A DNA stretch of 30,922 bases from JAAZMA01 sp036720245 (GCA_036720245.1 DAIMNI010000021.1:1-30922), one strand, 5' to 3'. Numbered from the stretch's first letter, positions 8,030 through 16,977 are shown. The notes: generated by a model from the sequence alone, not told the origin. Translations and numbers: made by a program.

Positions 8030-9034
8030 ATGGCTAGAAAAGAATTTAGTGGTAAAGAAAAAGCCGCAATACTCCTAATTAGTTTAGGACCAGAGAATTC
8101 TGCGGAAGTCTTTAAACATTTAAATGAAGAGGAAATAGAAGAACTAACATTAGAAATAGCTAATATGCGTATGGTGTCTTCTGATGAAAAAAATGAAGTT
8201 ATTGAAGATTTCTACCAATTGGCTTTGGCCCAAGAGTATATTTCTGAAGGTGGCATAAATTATGCTAAAGACATATTAGAAAGGGCATTAGGACAAGAAA
8301 AGGCAGTAGATATAATAGGTAGATTAACATCATCATTACATGTGCGTCCTTTTGAATTTATTAGAAAGGCTGATCCAAATCAATTATTAAATTATATACA
8401 AAATGAACATCCCCAAACTATTGCATTAATATTATCTTATTTAAATCCAAGGCAGGCTGCACAAATTTTAGCCAATTTACCTCCTGAAAAGCAAGGCGAG
8501 GTAACGAGGCGAATAGCCATAATGGATAGAACATCTCCTGAGGTAGTTAAGGAAATTGAAAAGGTATTGGAAAATAAGTTTTCTTCTATGCTATCTCAAG
8601 ATTTTACTACTACTGGTGGAATACAAAGTACAGTGGATATTTTAAATGCTGTAGATAGAGGGACTGAAAAGTTAATTATGGAAGAATTGGATATTAGGGA
8701 TGCAGAATTAAGCGAAGAAATTAGAAGAAGAATGTTTGTATTTGAGGATATAGTATCCTTAGATAATAGAAGTATTCAAAGAATTATTAGAGAGATTGAC
8801 AATTCACAATGGGCAGTTGCGTTAAAAGGTGCCAGCGAAGAAGTTAAAGATGTTATATTTGCCAATATGAGTAAGAGATTAGTAGAAATGATAAAAGAAG
8901 ATATAGAATTTATGGGGCCTGTTAGAATTAGGGATATAGAAGATGCACAGCAGAGCATTGTAAATGTAATTAGAAAATTAGAAGAAGATGGTGAAATTAT
9001 CACTCCAAGAGGAGGAGATGAGGTAATTGTCTAA
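8030..9034 (+). CDS. fliG: Flagellar motor switch protein FliG
   Basis: FliG couples stator torque to the rotor and takes part in switching. The 334-residue product has the three armadillo-like parts: the N-terminal FliF-binding domain (KEKAAILLISLGPENSAEVF), the middle domain with the EHPQT motif that binds FliM/FliY, and the C-terminal torque domain (MFVFEDIVSLDNRSIQRIIR) with its charged helix. The start is the ATG at 8030, five bases after AGGAGTG (8018-8024). A longer frame from the ATG at 8012 would overlap the fliF end and contain this ribosome site. The 3' end overlaps fliH by eight bases. Confidence 0.97.
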   Translation: MARKEFSGKEKAAILLISLGPENSAEVFKHLNEEEIEELTLEIANMRMVSSDEKNEVIEDFYQLALAQEYISEGGINYAKDILERALGQEKAVDIIGRLTSSLHVRPFEFIRKADPNQLLNYIQNEHPQTIALILSYLNPRQAAQILANLPPEKQGEVTRRIAIMDRTSPEVVKEIEKVLENKFSSMLSQDFTTTGGIQSTVDILNAVDRGTEKLIMEELDIRDAELSEEIRRRMFVFEDIVSLDNRSIQRIIREIDNSQWAVALKGASEEVKDVIFANMSKRLVEMIKEDIEFMGPVRIRDIEDAQQSIVNVIRKLEEDGEIITPRGGDEVIV

Positions 9035-9809
9035 TATTATAAAATCTTTTAGAGTGATAGAAAGTGAAATTCCCTTAGAACAAGAGGATTCTATGGAAAA
9101 ACAGGGATTTAAAATAGATTCAAATGTTGAAAAGGTAATTTTAGCTGAAGCAAGACATAAATCTATGAAAATAATTTCTAATGCAAATGAAGGTGCAAAA
9201 AAAATACTAGAAGATGCATATTCTCAATCAGAAGAAAAATTAAATACGGCCTATGAAAATTCAAATAAAATTTTTGAGGATGCAAAGATAGAAGGCTGTG
9301 AAAAGGGCTATAAAGATGGAAAAGTAGAAGGTTATAATTCTGGATATGAAATTGGATATAAAGAGGGAAAAGAAGCCTCCCAACAATTAATAGAAGAAGC
9401 ATTAAAAATAAAAGAAGAATATATTCAAATTAGAAACCAAGTTTTAAGGGATGCAGAAGAAGATATAGTGGAATTAGTAATAGCTATTTATGAAAAAGTC
9501 TTGTATCAAAAAGTAGAAGAGGACAAGGATTTAATTGTTTCATTAGTTTTAAATGGCCTAGATAGTCTAGAAGTTTCTGATAAACTTATAATCATAGTTT
9601 CTGAAGATGATTACGAAATAGTAGAAGAGTCTAAAAATATAATCTTAGCTAAGGCTAGCTTAATTGATGAATTAGATATTAGAGTTAATACTGATATGAA
9701 AAAAGGAGATTGCATGATAGAAACTTCCATGGGCAGTGTAGATGTAGGTGGAAATACCCAATTAAATGAAGTTCGGGATTTACTGAAAAATATATTGAGT
9801 AATGAGTGA
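9027..9809 (+). CDS. fliH: Flagellar export ATPase regulator FliH
   Basis: FliH dimers hold the FliI ATPase and link it to the C ring; the protein is related to the peripheral stalk of F/V-type ATPases. The 260-residue product has a long charged coiled coil. It then has a perfect glycine-every-fourth-residue run: Gly90, 94, 98, 102, 106, 110 and 114, several followed by Tyr. Such GxxxG repeats are typical of FliH. The C-terminal domain (about 125-260) is the E-stalk-like fold. The start is TTG at 9027: a stop codon lies directly upstream in the frame, GGAGGAGATGAGG precedes it, and the next in-frame Met is residue 23. Confidence 0.92.
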   Translation: MSNIIKSFRVIESEIPLEQEDSMEKQGFKIDSNVEKVILAEARHKSMKIISNANEGAKKILEDAYSQSEEKLNTAYENSNKIFEDAKIEGCEKGYKDGKVEGYNSGYEIGYKEGKEASQQLIEEALKIKEEYIQIRNQVLRDAEEDIVELVIAIYEKVLYQKVEEDKDLIVSLVLNGLDSLEVSDKLIIIVSEDDYEIVEESKNIILAKASLIDELDIRVNTDMKKGDCMIETSMGSVDVGGNTQLNEVRDLLKNILSNE

Positions 9810-9814
9810 TATTA

Positions 9815-11135
9815 ATGAGCTATAGTTTAAATATCAAAAAATATATAGATGAAATTCAAGAAAAAAATTTAATTAAATATACTGGTAAAATTACTAAAGT
9901 AGCGGGTTTAACCATTGAATCTGATGGACCCATAGCTACCATAGGGGAGTTGTGCTATATATATCCTTATCGTAGGGAGGAAGTTATACTTGCAGAAGTA
10001 GTAGGCTTTAGGGATGACAAAATATTATTAATGCCCTTAGGGAATATGGAAGGTATTGCATCAGGATCTTTGGTAGTTGCCAGTGGTAAAACTTTAAGGG
10101 TAAATGTAGGAGAAGAATTAATTGGAAGAGTAATAGATGGACTTGGAAATCCCATTGATGGGAAAGGCCCAATAAAAACTCAGAAAACCTATAAAGCATC
10201 TAATTCTCCACCTAATCCTCTAGAAAGGAAAACCATATCTGAACCTTTGCCTCTAGGCATTAAGGCTATAGATGGGCTATTAACCTGCGGAAAGGGGCAA
10301 AGAATAGGAATTTTTGCTGGCAGTGGGGTGGGAAAAAGTACCTTAATGGGAATGGTGTCTAGGAATTCATCTGCTGATGTAAATGTAATAGGTTTAATTG
10401 GGGAAAGAGGAAGGGAAGTTAGGGAATTTTTAGAGAATGATTTAAAAGAAGAAGGTTTAAAAATCTGTAGTAGTAGTAGTAACTTCAGACCAACCGGCAC
10501 TAATTCGTGTTAAAGGAGCATTAGTTACCACTGCTATTGCAGAGTACTTTAGAGATGAGGGTATGGATGTAATGCTATTAATGGATTCTCTTACTAGATT
10601 TGCCATGGCTCAAAGAGAAATTGGACTAGCTATTGGAGAACCACCTGTTACTAGAGGCTTTACTCCTTCTGTATTTGCTGTAATGCCTAAATTATTAGAA
10701 AGGGCAGGTACTTCAGCTAAAGGAACTATTACAGGACTATATACAGTCTTAGTAGATGGGGATGATTTAAACGAACCAGTTACAGATACTGTAAGGGGAA
10801 TTATAGATGGACATATTATTTTATCTAGAAAATTAGCAAATCAAAATCATTATCCTGCAATTGATATACTGTCTTCTGTTAGTAGGGTAATGCCGAATAT
10901 TGTAGATAATGAACATTTAAAAATGGCAAATAAAATAAAGGATATTATGGCTACATATGATGAATCCGAAGACTTAATAAACATTGGAGCCTATAAAATG
11001 GGTTCTAATAAGAAAATTGACAAAGCTATAGAATTAAAAGAGGATATAGACAATATGCTAATGCAAAAAGTTTTAGAAACCTACCAATTTGAAGAAACTA
11101 TTTCTATTATGGAGGAAATTTGCAAAAAAGATTAG
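9815..11135 (+). pseudogene. fliI: Flagellum-specific ATPase FliI, frameshifted as sequenced
   Basis: FliI is the hexameric ATPase of flagellar protein export. The first frame (ATG 9815) runs through the N-terminal beta-barrel and Walker A (AGSGVGKST, residues 168-176) to EEGLK, then meets a stop at 10511-10513. From 10464 the protein continues in another frame as SVVVVV, TSDQPALIRVKGALVTTAI, the Walker B region (DVMLLMDSLTRFAMAQREIG), GEPPVTRGFTPSVFA and the C-terminal domain. The break is at a run of five A (10459-10463) just before five GTA repeats. Removing one base gives 439 residues; adding two gives 440 and restores the usual GLK-x-SVVVV spacing. Neither fragment alone has a full active site. 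A sequencing error, a real mutation or slippage could explain it. An alternative GTG start at 9806 is less likely. Confidence 0.9.
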
Positions 11136-11154
11136 TTAGTTGGAGGTAAAACAG

Positions 11155-11595
11155 ATGATGAATTTTAACTTTAGATTAGAACGAGTTTTAAACTTTAAGG
11201 AAAATATAGAGGGATTGAAAAAGGCTGAATATGGAATAGCGAAACAGAAACTAAATCAAGAAGAGGGTAAACTTGAAGAGTTTAATTATCATAAAAATAA
11301 TATTAAGGATAAAAAAGATTCATCAAAGGTTAAAACTAAGGCTGGGGACTTAGCCATGTATAATGATTATATCTTAGATTTAGATAAAAAAATAAAGGCT
11401 CAGGAAGGAATTGTAAATGAGACTGAATTAGAATTAGAAAGTGCAAAGGAAGCAATGGTAGCTGCTGTTCAGGAAAAAAAGACCTTTGAAAAGCTAAAGG
11501 AAAAAGAATATGAAAAACATTTGTATCAAATTAAAAAAATAGAGGAAAAGCAAGTAGACACCATAGTAAATTATAGAACTAGTACCCAAAAATAG
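11155..11595 (+). CDS. fliJ: Flagellar export chaperone FliJ
   Basis: FliJ is a small coiled-coil protein that sits in the FliI ring like the gamma subunit of F1-ATPase and contacts FlhA. The 146-residue product is almost wholly charged helix and starts with the family's FRLERVLNFKENIEGLKKAE segment. The start is the ATG at 11155, eight bases after GGAGG (11142-11146); a second ATG follows at once (11158). The TTG at 11140 would place the ribosome site inside the gene. It follows fliI by 19 bases, the usual order. The sequence family is weakly conserved, so position weighs strongly in the call. Confidence 0.9.
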   Translation: MMNFNFRLERVLNFKENIEGLKKAEYGIAKQKLNQEEGKLEEFNYHKNNIKDKKDSSKVKTKAGDLAMYNDYILDLDKKIKAQEGIVNETELELESAKEAMVAAVQEKKTFEKLKEKEYEKHLYQIKKIEEKQVDTIVNYRTSTQK

Positions 11596-11606
11596 GGGGA
11601 GAAATT

Positions 11607-13109
11607 ATGGAAAATATAGAAAACATTAATGAAAATAAATCTAAAAAGAATAAATTTTTACGGATAATTACTCCTATTATTATAGCATTAATTATACTAT
11701 CCCTATTATATATAAACAATAAAACCTTTAAAACTAAGGTAAACAATCTTTTGGAAAAATTGCCAGGAATTGCAGGGGAATATTTTAGAAATTCTCCTAC
11801 AGATAAAGAAAGGCAAATAATGAAATCAGAATTGGCTGATTATTATTTGGCCTTAGAACCAGATACTGCGGCAGATAAATTATATATAATAAAAAAAGAA
11901 GATGATAAATTATATCAAGATATAATAAAATTAATGAATTCCACATCTTCTTCTAAAACAGCTGAAATTATAGAATTAGTACGAAAGATAGAATTGAGAA
12001 GAGATTTATTGGTTTCGATTTATGATGAGATTCAATTTGAAAAAGAGTCCTTTCTTATGGGGGAATCCGAAAGATTTCAAGGCAAGGATTTATATATTAT
12101 TATAAATGAAATAGAAAAAAGATTTGCTAGGGATCAGGAGTTTAAAGATAATTTACCATATATCTTTAGCTATATGGATGAAAATCAAGCTGCTAATATT
12201 TTATATTACATAGATGATAGTATTAAAGACGAGGTACTATATTCTTTAAATCAAGGTAAAAGAAATAATTTAGAAAATAAAATAATAAGTAAAAGAGCAA
12301 AAGAAGATAGATTAAAGGAATTAGCTTATCTTTACGATGCTAAACCTAATAAACTAGCCATAGAAGAAATTGGAAATACAGAAAAATATAGTATTGAGGA
12401 ATTGGCCATTATATATAAAAATATGTCAATTTTAAAATCTGCAGAAATATTGTCTAATATAGATAATGAGGAATTTGTACAAAAGCTGTTTACTGCAATC
12501 AAAACAGAAGAACAATTATTAAAAGAGGAAACCATTACAAAAGAAATTGGAAAATCTATGGAATTTATATCTGAGTACAACGATAAAGTATCTAATTTAG
12601 TAGATATTTATGAAAAAATGAGACCTGATAAAGTTGCAAAAATAGCTGAGAAAATGCTAAACAATGATTCTACTGTAACAATATTAGAAATTCAAGCTGA
12701 ACCTGTGTTTAAAATTTCAGATGTCTCTATTATGGTAGATGTATTGTCTAGAATGAATAATAAGACTTTGGCTAAAATAATGGACAATATGAATGATAGA
12801 AGAGCATCCATACTAACTCAGGAATTGGCTAAACCAATTATTAGAACAGATGAAATAGAAGTTTCAAAAGAAGATGATACAGAAATTATAAATAATTATA
12901 ATAAGAAAATTGATGATTTAGTATCTGTATATGAAAATATGAACCCTAAAAAAGCTGCAGAAATTGCCAAGGATATGCTTAATAATAATGCTACAACCAC
13001 AATAATTGTAGATATATTCTCTAAGATACAGGATAAGAATCTTTCTAGTATTATAAATGAAATGGATGCAAAAGATGCCTCTAAACTAACTCAAATGTTA
13101 GTTAGATAA
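11607..13109 (+). CDS. MotE/YlxF-like membrane protein with repeated MgtE-N/FliG-like modules
   Basis: This 500-residue protein sits where Bacillus has ylxF, between fliJ and fliK. It has a short basic N-terminus, one transmembrane helix (about 17-37) and a long helical remainder. At least two modules are clear duplicates: residues 328-406 (LVDIYEKMRPDKVAKIAEKM) and 434-498 (LVSVYENMNPKKAAEIAKDM), each ending in an ALTQ-like ASxLTQxL pattern. More diverged copies appear near 76-130, 184-215 and 235-298 (YKNMSILKSAEILSNID). The pattern of a Met-Pro-x-x-Ala-Ala stretch followed by short helices is that of the MgtE N-terminal domain and the MotE chaperone. MotE helps stator assembly in Epsilonproteobacteria. 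The function here is inferred, and the protein is far longer than the usual single-module relatives of about 200 residues. Confidence 0.75.
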   Translation: MENIENINENKSKKNKFLRIITPIIIALIILSLLYINNKTFKTKVNNLLEKLPGIAGEYFRNSPTDKERQIMKSELADYYLALEPDTAADKLYIIKKEDDKLYQDIIKLMNSTSSSKTAEIIELVRKIELRRDLLVSIYDEIQFEKESFLMGESERFQGKDLYIIINEIEKRFARDQEFKDNLPYIFSYMDENQAANILYYIDDSIKDEVLYSLNQGKRNNLENKIISKRAKEDRLKELAYLYDAKPNKLAIEEIGNTEKYSIEELAIIYKNMSILKSAEILSNIDNEEFVQKLFTAIKTEEQLLKEETITKEIGKSMEFISEYNDKVSNLVDIYEKMRPDKVAKIAEKMLNNDSTVTILEIQAEPVFKISDVSIMVDVLSRMNNKTLAKIMDNMNDRRASILTQELAKPIIRTDEIEVSKEDDTEIINNYNKKIDDLVSVYENMNPKKAAEIAKDMLNNNATTTIIVDIFSKIQDKNLSSIINEMDAKDASKLTQMLVR

Positions 13110-13137
13110 TAAATAAAGAAACTAAGGAGGTGAATAA

Positions 13138-14493
13138 ATGTTTAGTCTAAATTTTGTACCTAAAAATGAAGAAATAAAACTAGGCAGCACCCCTAATACT
13201 AAAACTAGTCCTAAAGGGGGCAATAAGGATTTTCTTCAAATATTAGAAGGACAAAAATCTAATATAAAAAATTCTAATATAGAGACAAAAGAAGAGTCAA
13301 AAGTAGCAAATACTGTAGAAAAGCAAAATAAATCTATAGAAAAAGAAAAAACGATGATTAAAGGAGATAAAAAAGAAGATAAAGTAGAAGATAAATTAGA
13401 TAAATTAGGAAAAATAGAAGAACTAGGAGAAATTAATGAAGATGAAATGAAGTTAATAACAGTTTTACAGAATCTATTTAGTCTTTATAATGTGTTGGAA
13501 GATTTAGATATAGAATCTAATAAATTAATAGAATCAGTTTTCCAAACCATTGAAGTAGAAATGACGGAAGCACTTACTTTATTAGAAGAATTAATAAATA
13601 ATCCAGAATTTATATCTAATGAAAGTTCTATATTAGAGGCAATAGATAAAGTAGAAGAATTTGTTAAAATTATGGAAGTGGAAATAGAAGAATATAAAAT
13701 TGCAATGGAAGAAGATTTAGAATTGCCTTTAGAAAAGAAACTTGTTCAATTAGAAAAGGGAATGGAAAGTTTAAAACCTTTTGTAGAGAAAAGCTCTAAA
13801 GTCCCAGTGGAAGATGAAGTAGAATTTAAAAACAATTTAGAGGATGGGCCAAATATAATAGAAAACACTTCAATAGAAATAGAAAATACTGCTGAAGAAG
13901 ATTTTTCTAATAATAGAGAGGATATTGGGACAGACTTTCCTGAGGAAGAAGATATAGAAATAGACCATAGTGAAAATCCAGTACCAAGCTTTGAAATTAA
14001 AAATCAAGGCATGTACAGAAAAACTAATATATTAGGGACAGAAAAACCACAAAATATTGATACTAAGGAAATTATAGAACAAATAGTTGACAAGGCAAAA
14101 TTAGCAGTAGATGATTTTAAACAGGAAATAAAAATTAGCTTAAAACCAGAGATTCTTGGAGATGTAATTTTAAAAATGGAAACAGCTAAGGAAGGCATTA
14201 CAACTAAAATCATGGTAGACAATTATAAAACCAAAGAATTAATTGAGACAAATCTCTATCAATTAAAAGAAGAAATGAAAGAAAATGGATTAGAAATCAA
14301 AGCATTTGAAGTATTTGTGGGCACCAATGAGGATTTTCAAAAAGAAAAATCCCGTGAATTTAATTTAAACAAAAAGTCTAAAAAAATCAAAATTAAAGAC
14401 GAAGAAGTAGAAGAAATAAAAACCTATGATAATAATGTATTTCGAAAGATGGAAACTATCTATGGAGAAAGCAAATTAAATTTATTTGCATAA
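13138..14493 (+). CDS. fliK: Flagellar hook-length control protein FliK
   Basis: FliK measures hook length and switches the export gate from rod/hook to filament substrates. The first 300 residues are long, low-complexity and very rich in Glu, Lys and Asn, as expected for the variable ruler part. The conserved hook-length domain lies at about 325-396: ISLKPEILGDVILKME, then TKIMVDNYKTKELIETNLYQ and an LKEEMKENGLEIKAFEVFV segment. A GGAGGTG site precedes the ATG. The position between the MotE-like gene and flgD is standard. Confidence 0.92.
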   Translation: MFSLNFVPKNEEIKLGSTPNTKTSPKGGNKDFLQILEGQKSNIKNSNIETKEESKVANTVEKQNKSIEKEKTMIKGDKKEDKVEDKLDKLGKIEELGEINEDEMKLITVLQNLFSLYNVLEDLDIESNKLIESVFQTIEVEMTEALTLLEELINNPEFISNESSILEAIDKVEEFVKIMEVEIEEYKIAMEEDLELPLEKKLVQLEKGMESLKPFVEKSSKVPVEDEVEFKNNLEDGPNIIENTSIEIENTAEEDFSNNREDIGTDFPEEEDIEIDHSENPVPSFEIKNQGMYRKTNILGTEKPQNIDTKEIIEQIVDKAKLAVDDFKQEIKISLKPEILGDVILKMETAKEGITTKIMVDNYKTKELIETNLYQLKEEMKENGLEIKAFEVFVGTNEDFQKEKSREFNLNKKSKKIKIKDEEVEEIKTYDNNVFRKMETIYGESKLNLFA

Positions 14494-14510
14494 ATAAATG
14501 GGGTGAAAAT

Positions 14511-15104
14511 ATGAAAGTAGACAATCAGGATTATAAGCAAGTACTTGGCTATTTTGATGATGAGCCAAAAGCTAAGACTCCAGTGCAAAAGAACACTGAT
14601 TTAGATAAGGATGCTTTCTTAAGACTATTGACAACTCAATTAGCTAATCAAGATCCATTAAATCCAATGGAAGATAAGGAATTTATAGCTCAATTGGCAC
14701 AGTTTTCTTCCTTGGAGCAAATGCAAAATTTAAATAAAAATGTAGAAAACCTTGGAAATGAATTGTTTGAATCCTTGGAAATAATGAATTTAAATCAAAT
14801 TCAAGCTAATATTCAAATACTAAAAGAAGTAACAAATATGAGGAAGGCTATGGAATCCAATTATGGCATAGATCCACAGCCAATTAGCAAAACTGAGTTA
14901 TGGATTAAAATTGAGGAGGCCAACACTCTAAAGGAAAAAGATTATACTAAAGAAACTTGGGAAAACTTCCAAGAATCTCTTATAGCTGCACAAGAGATAA
15001 TAGGTAAAATAGATGCAAGTGAAGCAGAAATTGAGAAGGCTCATAATAATTTAATAAAAGCAATAGAAGATTTAGAAAAAGTAAATGCCGATAAAGACGA
15101 GTAA
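14511..15104 (+). CDS. flgD: Hook-capping protein FlgD with C-terminal FIVAR-like domain
   Basis: FlgD caps the growing hook so that FlgE can polymerise. Residues 30-80 carry the family signature (KDAFLRLLTTQLANQDPLNP, then FIAQLAQFSSLEQM), and a helical segment reaches about residue 115. The usual beta-rich (Tudor/Ig-like) C-terminal region of longer FlgD proteins is missing. Instead residues 128-190 match a FIVAR domain: a helix starting WIKIEEANTL, the hallmark DYTKETWENFQESLIAAQ, and EIEKAHNNLIKAIEDLE. FIVAR domains are three-helix modules known mainly from Gram-positive surface proteins. The short Bacillus FlgD ends near residue 140, so this is an added tail. GGGGTG precedes the ATG. Confidence 0.93.
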   Translation: MKVDNQDYKQVLGYFDDEPKAKTPVQKNTDLDKDAFLRLLTTQLANQDPLNPMEDKEFIAQLAQFSSLEQMQNLNKNVENLGNELFESLEIMNLNQIQANIQILKEVTNMRKAMESNYGIDPQPISKTELWIKIEEANTLKEKDYTKETWENFQESLIAAQEIIGKIDASEAEIEKAHNNLIKAIEDLEKVNADKDE

Positions 15105-15129
15105 TTTATTTTAAGGACGGGATGATAAT

Positions 15130-15504
15130 ATGAACAATATCCAGATTAAAAGGCTGGAAAATCAAATTATTAGTTCATCTCAAAAAAGCATCCAAAACAA
15201 AAACAATAAAAGTTTTGAAGAAATATTAAAAAGAACCCAAGACTCCAGTAGGGATATTAAATTTTCAAAACATGCATTGGATAGAATGGACAATAGAAAT
15301 ATACAACTAAATTCCAATGAGATGAACAGGCTTAAAACTGGTTTTGATAAGGCAGAGGAAAAAGGAGTAAATGATGCTTTAATCCTAATGGAGGACAAGG
15401 CCTTTATTGCCAGTATAAAAAACAAAACTATAATCACAACAGTAAGTAGAGAACAATTAAAGGACAGTGTATTTACAAATATAGATGGGGCAGTAATAGT
15501 GTAG
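15130..15504 (+). CDS. Flagellar operon protein, TIGR02530 family
   Basis: This 124-residue protein belongs to the small family seen between flgD and flgE in Firmicutes flagellar operons. Its markers are FSKHALDRMDNRNIQLN, a KAEEKGVNDALILMEDKAFI segment, and the C-terminal TIITTVSREQLKDSVFTNID ending in GAVIV. It has no signal peptide or membrane segment. Its molecular role is not established; the constant position suggests a part in hook assembly or export. AAGGACGG precedes the ATG. A gap of 71 bases separates it from flgE. Confidence 0.9.
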   Translation: MNNIQIKRLENQIISSSQKSIQNKNNKSFEEILKRTQDSSRDIKFSKHALDRMDNRNIQLNSNEMNRLKTGFDKAEEKGVNDALILMEDKAFIASIKNKTIITTVSREQLKDSVFTNIDGAVIV

Positions 15505-15575
15505 CTGGACCTTAGGGAAGCTATATATATCTGAATGACAGAGGATATAAATGCCCAAAAATGGAGGTATATACT

Positions 15576-16949
15576 ATGATGAGGTCAATGTATGCTGGTG
15601 TTACAGGACTTAGAACCCACCAGAACAAGATGGATGTTATAGGCAATAATATTGCTAATGTAAATACTGTAGCATATAAAAGAGGTACTATGACATTCCA
15701 AGAGGTATTTAGTGAAACCATAAGAGGGGCTAGTGGCCCTCAAGGTGGTAGGGGAGGTACTAATCCTCAACAAATAGGATTAGGTGTTGGTGTTGGTGCT
15801 ATTAATACGGTACACACTAAGGGACATATGCAAGGCACAGATAATCCCACAGATTTAATGATAGATGGAGAAGGATTTTTTGTAGTATCAGATGATTCAA
15901 ATTATGAAAATAGATATTACACTAGAGCAGGAAATTTTCAATTAGATAGGGATGGTACATTGGTTACTGCTGATGGACATAAGGTTTTAGGCTATAAATT
16001 AGATGAAAATGGAAAGCCTACAGCAGAGGCAGGGGATATAGTGATTAGTAAATCTGAAACTAAAGCTCCTACTGCAACAAATAAGATTAGATTTAAGGGG
16101 AATTTGGATTCTAAGGCTGATCAAGGAGAGCCAGGGCATAAGTCTAATACAATAATTAAGGATAGTTTGGGAAATTCTTATCTTATAGATTTTAAATTTG
16201 TAAAAGATGAAACTGCTGATGATAAAAACACCACTTGGACATTAACGGTGGATAGGATTACTGAACAGTCTACAGGCAATTATGCAACAGATGTAAGTAG
16301 CGTTATGGATGGAGTGAAAATAACATTTAATGCAGATGGAGAAATTGCAAAAATAAATGATGAGGAACCAGATAAACTTGCAGACGCAGTAAAATTAAAG
16401 GAAGACGAATTATCAAAAATAACATTCAATATGACAAAGGATAAAGTAGAGATTGACAATGGGAACAGTCCAGCAGGCAATTTTAGAGATATAATAATAT
16501 TCGACCCTCAAAACTCAGAAACCTATAAAAATCTACATCAATATGCCAATGATATGGATGCCCAACCCTATGCCTTAGATGGGAATTCCTCAGGGAAATT
16601 ACAGGCATATACCATAGATCAAACTGGCATGGTAGTAGGAATATTTGACAATGGAGAACAAAAAAATCTAGCACAAATAATGTTAGCTAAGTTTGATAAT
16701 CCTGCAGGATTAGAAAAGACAGGTGGTAATTTTTATAGAGATACTAGAAACTCTGGAGAACCTCAATATGGGCTTGGAGCAGGTTCAGGTTTTGGAGGTA
16801 TTCGTGGTGGGACATTGGAAATGTCCAATGTGGATTTATCTATGGAATTTACAGAGATGATTACCACTCAAAGAGGTTTCCAAGCTAATTCTAGAATTAT
16901 CACCACTTCAGATGAAATGCTACAAGAATTAGTAAATCTTAAAAGATAA
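15576..16949 (+). CDS. flgE: Flagellar hook protein FlgE
   Basis: FlgE polymerises into the hook, the universal joint between rod and filament. The 457-residue protein has the N-terminal rod/hook motif (SMYAGVTGLRTHQNKMDVIG, then NNIANVNTVAYKRG). An FlgE-type middle follows (DLMIDGEGFFVVSDD, a YYTRAGNFQLDRDG segment). The C-terminal helix is DLSMEFTEMITTQRGFQANS to MLQELVNLKR. The start is ATG 15576, seven bases after GGAGGT (15563-15568); a frame opened at the ATG of 15561 would put the ribosome site inside the gene. The 71 bases upstream show no recognisable promoter. Confidence 0.96.
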   Translation: MMRSMYAGVTGLRTHQNKMDVIGNNIANVNTVAYKRGTMTFQEVFSETIRGASGPQGGRGGTNPQQIGLGVGVGAINTVHTKGHMQGTDNPTDLMIDGEGFFVVSDDSNYENRYYTRAGNFQLDRDGTLVTADGHKVLGYKLDENGKPTAEAGDIVISKSETKAPTATNKIRFKGNLDSKADQGEPGHKSNTIIKDSLGNSYLIDFKFVKDETADDKNTTWTLTVDRITEQSTGNYATDVSSVMDGVKITFNADGEIAKINDEEPDKLADAVKLKEDELSKITFNMTKDKVEIDNGNSPAGNFRDIIIFDPQNSETYKNLHQYANDMDAQPYALDGNSSGKLQAYTIDQTGMVVGIFDNGEQKNLAQIMLAKFDNPAGLEKTGGNFYRDTRNSGEPQYGLGAGSGFGGIRGGTLEMSNVDLSMEFTEMITTQRGFQANSRIITTSDEMLQELVNLKR

Positions 16950-16950
16950 T

Positions 16951-16977
16951 AGATAGGGTAGTTAAACTATCCTATCT
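16951..16977 (+). promoter_or_regulatory. Strong hairpin between flgE and flbD
   Basis: AGATAGGGTAGTT (16951-16963) and AACTATCCTATCT (16965-16977) are inverted repeats around one central base, with a single G-U pair. As RNA they give at least 11 base pairs and a five-base loop. The element starts one base after the flgE stop and ends 18 bases before flbD. No T run follows, so it is probably not an efficient terminator. It may block 3' exonucleases and stabilise the flgE transcript, act as a processing site, or attenuate downstream genes. Confidence 0.75.

Noticed and set aside
10456..10462. T TTA AAA heptamer in fliI as a programmed -1 frameshift site
   Set aside because: The heptamer is in the right phase, but a -1 slip leads to AAT CTG TAG, a stop within three codons. 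The downstream part needs a +1 or -2 shift, so this is not a normal -1 signal.
10467..10481. GTA x5 as a possible variable microsatellite
   Set aside because: The repeat is in frame and encodes the Val-rich strand that is conserved as VVVVA in FliI proteins, so changes of repeat number would not shift the frame.
13138..13900. Low-complexity Glu/Lys/Asn-rich stretch as a foreign insert
   Set aside because: The N-terminal ruler part of FliK is always variable and compositionally biased. The conserved hook-length domain follows in frame.
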